Assembly (NCBI GenBank): GCA_946481735.1
Contig: CAMLOU010000169.1
Location: forward strand, 1-7,574
Length of the DNA: 7,574 nt
Origin: an uncultured Cellvibrio sp.
GTDB lineage: Bacteria; Pseudomonadota; Gammaproteobacteria; Pseudomonadales; Cellvibrionaceae
Direction of reading: 5' to 3'
Shown here: positions 1 through 5,288 of the stretch, piece after piece
Numbering within the stretch: the stretch's first letter is position 1
Layout: every line of letters begins with the position of its first letter
Position numbers and translations under genes: made by a program
Notes under the pieces: model-generated
What the model was told of the DNA's origin: nothing
The model's input: only the letters and a program-made list of their open reading frames with translations
Database searches by the model: none

Positions 1-615
1 TTTACCTTTGCCGTGCAGTTGATCGAGTAAGGCTTCAAATTCATCTTCGGTGATGTCATCCGATGCCGACGCAGCCGGTGTACTTTTAGCGGCCGGATTA
101 TCGTCTGCGATGGCATTGAGCAGTTCTTCAAATTCTTCGTCGGTAATATCACCTTGCGCGGCGGTATCGACTTCTGCCGGCTCGGCCGGTGATGGATCGG
201 CGGACGCCTCTGCTTCGGCAAGATCCTCGCAGGAAACCAGGCGTTCCAAGGCAGAGATTAAGGCTGGATCGACCGGGGGCAATTCTTCGCGTTGGGACAC
301 GAGTTCAAATTGCTGGTTTACCGCATCCAGGGCTTGCAATACCACGTCCATCAATTCTGGCGTGACGGTGCGTTTGCCATTGCGCAGGATGTCAAACAGG
401 TTTTCGGTTACGTGGCAGCAATCCACCATAGGGGCTAATTGCAAAAAGCCCGCACCGCCCTTAACGGTATGGAAACCGCGGAAGATCGCGTTCAATAAAT
501 TGTTATCGTCCGGGCGTTGTTCCAGGTCGACCAATTGTTGCGAGAGGCGCTCCAAAATCTCGCCGGCTTCCACCAGGAAGTCCTGAAGAATGTCCTCGTC
601 GTCACCAAAACTCAT
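1..615 (-). CDS. cheA: Chemotaxis histidine kinase CheA, N-terminal part (runs off the window)
   Basis: CheA is the cytoplasmic kinase that autophosphorylates in response to chemoreceptor-CheW complexes and passes the phosphate to CheY. Only the first 205 codons are present; the reading frame is open at base 1, so the kinase and CheW-like domains lie outside. The visible part begins MSFGDDEDILQDFL and is a P1 (HPt) phosphotransfer domain of about 130 residues. It holds the motif FHTVKGGAGF with the predicted phosphoacceptor His49. Residues 130-155 are an acidic Ala/Pro/Glu-rich linker. Two copies of a DIT-x-x-EFE-x-LL motif follow at residues 156-170 and 187-201. The ATG at 615-613 has GAGGG seven bases upstream (627-623). 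An ATG four bases further upstream is in another frame and stops within a few codons. The gene lies 37 bp after cheZ and is probably cotranscribed with it. The N-terminus closely resembles Pseudomonas flagellar CheA. Identity is near certain. Confidence 0.96.
   Translation of the reverse strand, partial: MSFGDDEDILQDFLVEAGEILERLSQQLVDLEQRPDDNNLLNAIFRGFHTVKGGAGFLQLAPMVDCCHVTENLFDILRNGKRTVTPELMDVVLQALDAVNQQFELVSQREELPPVDPALISALERLVSCEDLAEAEASADPSPAEPAEVDTAAQGDITDEEFEELLNAIADDNPAAKSTPAASASDDITEDEFEALLDQLHGKGK
13..150 (-). repeat. Two diverged copies of a 15-residue DITxxEFExLL motif in the CheA linker
   Basis: Copy 1 is at 106-150 (CheA residues 156-170, DITDEEFEELLNAIA). Copy 2 is at 13-57 (residues 187-201, DITEDEFEALLDQLH). 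A 16-residue Asp/Pro/Ala/Ser spacer separates them. The shared core is D-I-T-[DE]-[DE]-E-F-E-x-L-L-[ND]. Several shared residues use different codons (GAT/GAC, ATT/ATC, CTG/TTA), so this is not a recent DNA duplication; the protein sequence appears to have been kept. More copies could lie beyond the window edge. The function is inferred: the pattern resembles CheY-docking peptides of FliM and CheZ. Confidence 0.8.
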
Positions 616-652
616 TCATCAACCCTCTGCAACTTGAGTTGCACACCCCAAG

Positions 653-1456
653 TTAAAAACCCAGACTCGACAGTAAATCATCGACTTCATCTTGTCCGGA
701 AACCACATCCGCCCGCTCGCTGGGATTAATTTGCGGGCCTTCTGCTTCTACTTTGCGTTTTTGGATCAAGGCTTCCTGCTCGGACTTATCGGCACCGGTA
801 GCCAAGCCGGTAATTTCTTCCACTTGCCCGGCAATACGCACCAGGCTAACCAAATCCTGTTCTACTTCATTGATCAAACCGATTACGCGTTTTAATACTT
901 GCCCGGTCAAATCCTGAAAGCCTTGTTCAAGAATAATTTCCTGTAAATTACGCCCCAGTTGTTCAGTACCGGTAGCCATCTGGGCAAGGAAATCATCCAT
1001 TCGCCCATAGAGAATACGGAATTCGTCCGGTGTCATCTCGCGGCGTTTCAAGCGCGCCCACTGATCGCGCAACACGCTGGCTTCCTGACCGAGGTTCATC
1101 GCAATCGGCGCCGCTTCGTCCACCATGTCCATGGTTTTTTCAGCGGCTTTTTGGGTCAGTTCAATAACGTAATTCAACCGGTTGGACGCGTCGCGAATCT
1201 CCGAAGACTCCACCTTGGGTGGCTCTTTGGTCAGGTCCGCATCCACATGAAAATTCACGATGGCGTTGTGCAGTGCGCGGGTTAGGTGACCGACGGATTG
1301 GAAGATGTGTCGATCACGGGACTCAAGCATGGCGTGAATTAATTGCGAGGCATCTTCAAACTGATTACCTTGCAACTTTTCGGTCAATAATTTCGCGCAC
1401 TCTTTCAACTCAGAAATGAATTCTTCATTTTGGTGCAGCTGAATCTCTGAAGCCAT
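653..1456 (-). CDS. cheZ: CheY-P phosphatase CheZ
   Basis: CheZ speeds dephosphorylation of CheY-P and so ends the motor-switching signal in the cytoplasm. The 267-residue product is mostly heptad-rich helix, as expected for the long four-helix-bundle dimer. The catalytic motif FQDLTGQVLKRV is present. Its Asp182 and Gln186 (numbered from the ATG) correspond to E. coli Asp143 and Gln147, and Gln is the residue that positions the attacking water. The protein ends in DEVDDLLSSLGF (residues 256-267), the CheY-binding C-terminal helix, nearly identical to the E. coli tail. An in-frame GTG (1459-1457) directly precedes the ATG; AAGG at 1467-1464 is four bases from the GTG and seven from the ATG, so I chose the ATG. 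The gene follows cheY by about 54 bp and precedes cheA by 37 bp. It appears intact and has the usual family length. Confidence 0.96.
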   Translation of the reverse strand: MASEIQLHQNEEFISELKECAKLLTEKLQGNQFEDASQLIHAMLESRDRHIFQSVGHLTRALHNAIVNFHVDADLTKEPPKVESSEIRDASNRLNYVIELTQKAAEKTMDMVDEAAPIAMNLGQEASVLRDQWARLKRREMTPDEFRILYGRMDDFLAQMATGTEQLGRNLQEIILEQGFQDLTGQVLKRVIGLINEVEQDLVSLVRIAGQVEEITGLATGADKSEQEALIQKRKVEAEGPQINPSERADVVSGQDEVDDLLSSLGF

Positions 1457-1459
1457 CAC

Positions 1460-1513
1460 AACGCCTTATTGTCTATTTCGCATTGTCATTCGAATCCTGT
1501 TGCGTTGTGTCAA
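1460..1513 (-). promoter_or_regulatory. cheY-cheZ spacer with the cheZ ribosome binding site
   Basis: The spacer holds TAAGG (AAGG at 1467-1464) before the adjacent GTG and ATG codons of cheZ. An exact TTGACA hexamer (1513-1508) sits immediately after the cheY stop codon. No acceptable -10 hexamer lies 16-18 bp downstream (best matches about 2 of 6; a 4-of-6 GACAAT is 20 bp away). I therefore read this as a plain intra-operon spacer. No terminator-like hairpin with a T-run is visible. Confidence 0.5.
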
Positions 1514-1897
1514 TTAGCCGACACGCTCGAAGATTTTTTCGATTTTTTCTTTCAGCGCCTGGGCCGTAAACGGTTTGACCACATAACCATTGACGCCAGC
1601 CTGGGCCGCTTCAATGATCTGGTCACGCTTGGCCTCGGCTGTCACCATCAATACCGGCAGGGCTGACAGTTTTTCATCCGCCCGCACGGCGCGCAGCAAA
1701 TCGATACCGGTCATACCCGGCATATTCCAGTCGGTAACCAGGAAATCGAAATCGCCACTCCTCAACATCGGCAGTGCGGTAACCCCGTCATCAGCTTCAT
1801 GGGTGTTAGAAAACCCCAGATCTCTGAGCAGATTTTTGATAATCCGTCGCATGGTCGAAAAATCATCGACTATCAGGATTTTCATGTTCTTATCCAA
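1514..1897 (-). CDS. cheY: Chemotaxis response regulator CheY, probable TTG start
   Basis: CheY is a single-domain receiver. When phosphorylated by CheA it binds FliM at the flagellar switch and changes rotation direction; CheZ resets it. The 127-residue product carries all signature residues: the acidic pair Asp11-Asp12, phosphoacceptor Asp56 in VTDWNMPG, Thr86 in MVTAEA, Tyr105 and Lys108 in VVKPF. These match E. coli D12/D13, D57, T87, Y106 and K109. There is no output domain. The first codon is TTG (1897-1895), with a strong GGAGGT (1907-1902) leaving five bases between GGAGG and TTG. The first ATG (1885-1883) is four codons later, 17 bases from GGAGG, and would give a 123-residue protein beginning [12 protein letters not shown] prefer TTG on spacing; both products contain the full receiver fold. 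It lies 126 bp after fliA and heads the chemotaxis part of the locus. Confidence 0.96.
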   Translation of the reverse strand: MDKNMKILIVDDFSTMRRIIKNLLRDLGFSNTHEADDGVTALPMLRSGDFDFLVTDWNMPGMTGIDLLRAVRADEKLSALPVLMVTAEAKRDQIIEAAQAGVNGYVVKPFTAQALKEKIEKIFERVG

Positions 1898-2023
1898 TGC
1901 AACCTCCGTCTACCCATGGCGGGAATTTCATTTACTTTTAGTCTAGTCGCTGTTATTGCAGTAGCCAGTTTTTCTCCGGTTTTCTGCGGCGGCGCGCCAA
2001 AGTACCGGCAAAATATCGGCCGG
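1898..2023 (-). promoter_or_regulatory. fliA-cheY intergenic region with a possible sigma-28 -10 element
   Basis: This 126-bp gap lies where transcription passes from fliA into the chemotaxis genes. GCCGATAT at 2020-2013 on the minus strand differs from the sigma-28 -10 consensus GCCGATAA only in its last base. At the expected distance upstream, inside the fliA 3' end, I find no TAAA- or TCAA-like -35, so the promoter call is weak. The remainder is AT-richer and ends with the cheY ribosome binding site. A sigma-70 -10-like TAGACT is also present without a good -35. A promoter in this gap is plausible because in Pseudomonas the chemotaxis genes are largely FliA-dependent, but the sequence does not settle it. 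Confidence 0.3.
1902..1907 (-). promoter_or_regulatory. Ribosome binding site that decides the cheY start
   Basis: GGAGGT on the minus strand is the strongest Shine-Dalgarno match in the window. Its spacing fits the TTG at 1897-1895 and is too long for the ATG at 1885-1883. It therefore supports the longer CheY beginning M-D-K-N-M-K-I-L, with TTG read as Met. Confidence 0.75.
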
Positions 2024-2024
2024 T
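2004..2024 (-). repeat. Inverted repeat touching the fliA stop codon
   Basis: ACCGGC and GCCGGT (2004-2009 and 2019-2024) form a perfect 6-bp stem around a 9-base loop. On the minus strand it begins at the fliA TGA. Only three Ts follow a few bases downstream, so it is a poor intrinsic terminator. It overlaps the sigma-28-like GCCGATAT. It could be a weak attenuating hairpin or chance. Confidence 0.35.
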
Positions 2025-2770
2025 CAATCATTGCTGCGCCACTCGGCCATGCGTGCACGCAAGCGCAGGGCTGCCTGGCTGTGGATCTGGCTGATGCGCG
2101 ATTCGCTCACACCGAGCACCTGCCCGATTTCTTTTAAATTCAATTCTTCGTCGTAGTACAACGCCAGCACCAGACGTTCGCGCTCAGGCAGTTGGGTTAT
2201 CGCCTGGGCCAGCGAACGCTTTAACGCGTCGCGCTGGATACCTTCAAGGGGACTGGCGAACGCACTGCTGGATTCGCTCGCATCAATATTGCTGTCTTCT
2301 TCACCAAAGGTTTCTTCGTAACTGAACAGGCGGCTGCAACTGGAGTCTTGCAGCATGGCGAAATACTCTTCGACAGGAATACCCAGTTCATCCGCCACTT
2401 CAGTATCGCGCGCATCGCGACCGGTGCGCGCTTCAACCGTGCGTATCGCCTGGGCAATAAGACGGGAATTACGGTGTACCGAACGCGGCGCCCAATCGCC
2501 CCGGCGCATCTCATCGACAATCGCGCCACGAATACGAATACCCGCATAGGTTTCAAAACTTGCACCGCGCGAAGCATCATATTTTTGTGCCGCTTCCAGC
2601 AAACCGATCATGCCGGCCTGGATCAGATCGTCGACTTGCACACAGGCCGGCATGCGCACCATCATGTGATAAGCAATTCGTTTGACCAGGGGCGCATAAT
2701 CTTCAACACAAATCTGATTAGCGTGTTGCTTCGTTTTATCGTACATGGCTAATCCATCGACTGCGGCCAT
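2024..2770 (-). CDS. fliA: Flagellar sigma factor FliA (sigma-28)
   Basis: FliA directs RNA polymerase to late flagellar and chemotaxis promoters. It is normally held inactive by FlgM until the hook-basal body is complete and FlgM is exported. The 248-residue product has the sigma-70-family region 2 at about residues 27-95, including QVDDLIQAGMIGLLEAAQKYD, the FETYAGIRIRGAIVDE stretch and RRGDWAPRSVHR. Region 3 lies at about 97-140. Region 4 is at about 190-242 with the helix-turn-helix LNLKEIGQVLGVSESRISQIHS. Region 1.1 is absent, as expected for this family. An acidic, Ser-rich loop (about 150-175) links regions 3 and 4. The ATG at 2770-2768 has GAAGG eight bases upstream (2783-2779). A second in-frame ATG eight codons later lacks a comparable site, so I kept the first. 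The gene starts 31 bp after fleN, which suggests cotranscription. It is intact and of typical length. Confidence 0.97.
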   Translation of the reverse strand: MAAVDGLAMYDKTKQHANQICVEDYAPLVKRIAYHMMVRMPACVQVDDLIQAGMIGLLEAAQKYDASRGASFETYAGIRIRGAIVDEMRRGDWAPRSVHRNSRLIAQAIRTVEARTGRDARDTEVADELGIPVEEYFAMLQDSSCSRLFSYEETFGEEDSNIDASESSSAFASPLEGIQRDALKRSLAQAITQLPERERLVLALYYDEELNLKEIGQVLGVSESRISQIHSQAALRLRARMAEWRSND

Positions 2771-2801
2771 ACTGATTACCTTCGGTGACTACCAGCCCGC
2801 A

Positions 2802-3632
2802 TTACGCACTGCGAGCGTTGGCGGCAAGCAGCAAACGTTCAACAAAAAATTCCAGGCGCCCGGTGGGTGCACTGGGCAACGGCCATTGGTCCACCGCCTT
2901 GGCCAAACTGCGAATCGCAAGCGCGGCTTTGCTGGTCGGGGCAAATTCCAGCAGGGCTTTTTGTTTCTGTACCGCTTTGCGTACATTTTCATCAAAGGGA
3001 ACGTGCCCCAGGTATTGCAGGGTCACATCCAGAAATTTTTCACACACGGTATTGAGTTTAGTAAACATGTGGCTGCCTTCCTGGGGTGTGCGTGTCATAT
3101 TGGCGACAACCCGGAAACGTTGCATGCCATATTCTTTATTGAGCAGCTTGATCAGTGCGTAGGCGTCGGTAATAGAGGAAGGCTCGTCGCACACCACAAT
3201 CAGCACTTCATTGGCGGCCCGCACGAAACTGACGACGGTATCAGAGATGCCGGCGGCGGTATCAATCACTAACACATCGACCTGATCACTTAATTCATTA
3301 AAGGCATTGATTAACCCGGCATGTTCACGGGAGCTGAGTGAGGCCATGTGCTGCACGCCCGATGAAGCGGGCACAATTTTGAGCCCCTGGGGACCGTTCA
3401 CCAGCACATCGCGCAGACTGTGGGTACCCGCCAGCACATCGGCCAGCGTGTGGGTGGCTTTCAGGCCGAGCAATACATCGACATTGGCAAGCCCCAGATC
3501 CGCATCCAATAACACCACCCGACGGCGCAACTCAGCCAGGGCAATACCCAGATTGACGGAGATGTTGCTCTTGCCCACCCCGCCCTTTCCGCCGGATACC
3601 GCGATGACTTGTACGGGTCGCATTTGACTCAT
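2802..3632 (-). CDS. fleN: Flagellar number regulator FleN/FlhG, MinD-like ATPase
   Basis: FleN (also called FlhG or YlxH) is a membrane-associating MinD/ParA-type ATPase. In polar flagellates it keeps flagellar number low, in Pseudomonas by binding the master activator FleQ, and it acts together with FlhF. The 276-residue product has a deviant Walker A, GGKGGVGKS (residues 14-22, signature Lys16 and Lys21). It also has LLDADLGLANVD (41-52), LVIDTAAGISD (121-131) and CDEPSSITDAYALIKLLN (148-165). The C-terminal WPLP...GRLEFFVERLL stretch (250-269) is typical of FleN and ends in a possible amphipathic membrane helix. The start is the ATG at 3632-3630. A GGAG lies 11 bases upstream, longer than ideal. 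An in-frame TGA upstream rules out a much longer form; an internal ATG at codon 4 is the only close alternative. It follows flhF by 131 bp and precedes fliA by 31 bp. Confidence 0.96.
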   Translation of the reverse strand: MSQMRPVQVIAVSGGKGGVGKSNISVNLGIALAELRRRVVLLDADLGLANVDVLLGLKATHTLADVLAGTHSLRDVLVNGPQGLKIVPASSGVQHMASLSSREHAGLINAFNELSDQVDVLVIDTAAGISDTVVSFVRAANEVLIVVCDEPSSITDAYALIKLLNKEYGMQRFRVVANMTRTPQEGSHMFTKLNTVCEKFLDVTLQYLGHVPFDENVRKAVQKQKALLEFAPTSKAALAIRSLAKAVDQWPLPSAPTGRLEFFVERLLLAANARSA

Positions 3633-3763
3633 GGGTCGACTAACTCCAGCTTCTCGTTGTATTCACGTAAGGGTTGCTCAGGGTTCCGACGGGTGACCAT
3701 CAGTATAGTTACTAATATTCAGGGTGGCGCATTAATTACTTATTTTCACAAAGCGACCCGCTT
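3633..3763 (-). promoter_or_regulatory. flhF-fleN intergenic region, possible internal promoter
   Basis: This 131-bp gap is the longest in the cluster and is AT-richer than its surroundings. On the minus strand it holds TATACT (5 of 6 to the sigma-70 -10), but no good -35 lies 16-18 bp upstream. GGGT occurs three times at exact 10-bp intervals on the plus strand (3671, 3681, 3691), which could be phased binding sites or chance. A 6-bp stem, AAAGCG-ACC-CGCTTT on the plus strand (3750-3764), overlaps the end of flhF but has no following T-run, so it is not a convincing terminator. No sigma-54 GG-N10-GC element was found. Separate transcription of fleN-fliA is possible but unproven. Confidence 0.3.
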
Positions 3764-5251
3764 TTAATGACGGATCGCTCTTTGCCCAGCCTGCTGACGC
3801 AGCATGGCCGCCGCTTTTGATACCAGCTGGTGGCCGCGGGCGACCTGGATATCCCGGGGAATATCCTGACCATCGGTAGTATAGGCTACGGGTAAGCGGC
3901 TCTGCATAATTACGCCCAGAGCCTCTCCCATACTGGCGGTTTCATCCAGTTTGGTCAGCACACAGCCTTTCAAACCCACCGCACCATAGGCATGAATCGA
4001 GGCTTTAAGCATTTGCTGCTGGCTGTTGGTAGATAACACCAGATAGCTTTTTACCTGGGGCTGTTCTGCCAGGGCCTTGAGTTGCGCCTTCAGATGCGGA
4101 TCGCCATGGCGGAAGCCCGCCGTATCAATCAGCACCAACGAATAGTGACGCAGGCTGTGCAGCACCTGCTCAAGGGTATTGTTTTCATCCACCACCTTTA
4201 CCGGTACCCGCAGGATGCGACCAAACGAACGTAACTGGTCGTGGGCCGCAACGCGGTAGGTATCGGTGGTCACCAGCGCGACTTTATCGGCGCCGTGTTG
4301 CAATACATAGCGGGCCGCGAGTTTGCCGATGGTGGTGGTTTTGCCAACTCCGGTGGGGCCGACAAACGCGAAAACACCGCCCTGCTCTACGATATCTTTA
4401 CCCACAACCGGCATCTGATGGGCCAGGTTGGCCAGGGCGTCGGACCAGGCATCCGCCAGCTTGCGGGTTGGTTTGCAGCTGTGCAGCACCTTGGCAACCG
4501 CCTCAGCGGGTAAACCGATACGCTCCAGGCGACGACCCACACTGGACAATACCGGCGAGCCCTGGGGTGCCGGGGTTCCGCCGGTGATGCGGTCCAATTG
4601 TTGTTCCAGCAAAAACCGCATATCGGCCAATTCAGCCTGCAGTTCAGAGAGCTGGATCTGTTCCTGATTGATCACGGGTTCAGGCCTGGAGAACAATTCG
4701 CCGGCTTGCAGTTTGGATGTGCTGACCGGCGCTGGCTTGTCATCAATCAGCGGGTAACGTTCGGCGGCGGTGATACGCGGCTTGTTCAGCGCCACCGTGT
4801 CGCTGTTTATTGCAGCTACGCCCGGTGCTTGCCGGGGAATGGCGGCATTGACCTTGGGCTGTTTGGCCACCAGGAATTCTTTGGCGGAGGCTTCGGCGTT
4901 ACGGCTGGCCAGCATGCGCAGGCGCGCCCGCTCAATCTCATCAGCCAGTTCTTTACCGGTTTTGCCGGAGGCTGGGCCGCGCGCGGTGCTACCCAGGCTT
5001 TTAAATGCGCCGAGGATGTCCTCTGCCGGTTCGGATGCCGATGCTAGTGCGGGCTCCTGAACCAGCGGACGCGTTGGCGCTGCCGGCTGCTGCAAGTGTT
5101 GCAATTCGGTATCGCTGGCCAGCGTGGTCAGTATCTCCACGCCTTCTGCTGTGCGGTTGCTGGAGAGAATGATCGCATCCGGCCCCAGCGCCTGGCGGAC
5201 CAGCTCCAACGCACGACGCATATCAGCAGCAACGAAACGTTTGACTTGCAT
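3764..5251 (-). CDS. flhF: Polar flagellar placement GTPase FlhF
   Basis: FlhF is the third SRP-type GTPase, after Ffh and FtsY. It localises to the cell pole and recruits early flagellar parts; FleN/FlhG counteracts it. The 495-residue product has the FlhF N-terminal B domain start MQVKRFVAADMRRALELVRQ. A long poorly conserved Pro/Ala/Gln-rich linker spans about 50-230, with a helical stretch near 198-222. Then come the N domain (about 232-290) and the G domain (about 291-490). GTPase motifs are G1 GPTGVGKTT (298-306), TTDTYRVAAHDQL (328-340), G3 DTAGF (376-380) and G4 TKLDE (433-437). The Arg of the Ffh/FtsY DTAGR box is Phe380 here, followed by Arg381. The ATG at 5251-5249 has a clear GAGGAG seven bases upstream (5264-5259). 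It starts 37 bp after flhA and is probably cotranscribed with it. Confidence 0.96.
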   Translation of the reverse strand: MQVKRFVAADMRRALELVRQALGPDAIILSSNRTAEGVEILTTLASDTELQHLQQPAAPTRPLVQEPALASASEPAEDILGAFKSLGSTARGPASGKTGKELADEIERARLRMLASRNAEASAKEFLVAKQPKVNAAIPRQAPGVAAINSDTVALNKPRITAAERYPLIDDKPAPVSTSKLQAGELFSRPEPVINQEQIQLSELQAELADMRFLLEQQLDRITGGTPAPQGSPVLSSVGRRLERIGLPAEAVAKVLHSCKPTRKLADAWSDALANLAHQMPVVGKDIVEQGGVFAFVGPTGVGKTTTIGKLAARYVLQHGADKVALVTTDTYRVAAHDQLRSFGRILRVPVKVVDENNTLEQVLHSLRHYSLVLIDTAGFRHGDPHLKAQLKALAEQPQVKSYLVLSTNSQQQMLKASIHAYGAVGLKGCVLTKLDETASMGEALGVIMQSRLPVAYTTDGQDIPRDIQVARGHQLVSKAAAMLRQQAGQRAIRH

Positions 5252-5288
5252 AACTCTTCTCCTCGCCCGTGGTTTGAGCGGTTAACAC

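Noticed and set aside
50..586. 178-codon Ser/Ala-rich open frame on the plus strand over cheA
   Set aside because: The opposite strand encodes an unmistakable CheA P1 domain in frame to the window edge. The Ser-run composition reflects the reverse complement of Glu/Asp codons in the acidic linker.
617..619. Alternative ATG four bases upstream of the cheA start
   Set aside because: It is in a different frame and reaches a stop after five codons; it does not encode CheA.
1508..1513. Exact TTGACA hexamer just after the cheY stop (minus strand)
   Set aside because: No -10 hexamer at 16-18 bp is better than about 2 of 6, so a sigma-70 promoter for cheZ is not supported.
2745..3272. 175-codon open frame on the plus strand spanning the fleN-fliA junction
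   Set aside because: It overlaps fleN, which carries Walker motifs, and has no family-like motifs of its own; antisense shadow.
3750..3764. Perfect 6-bp stem with 3-base loop at the end of flhF
   Set aside because: It overlaps the stop codon, is AT-rich in half its pairs and is not followed by a T-run, so it is not called as a terminator.
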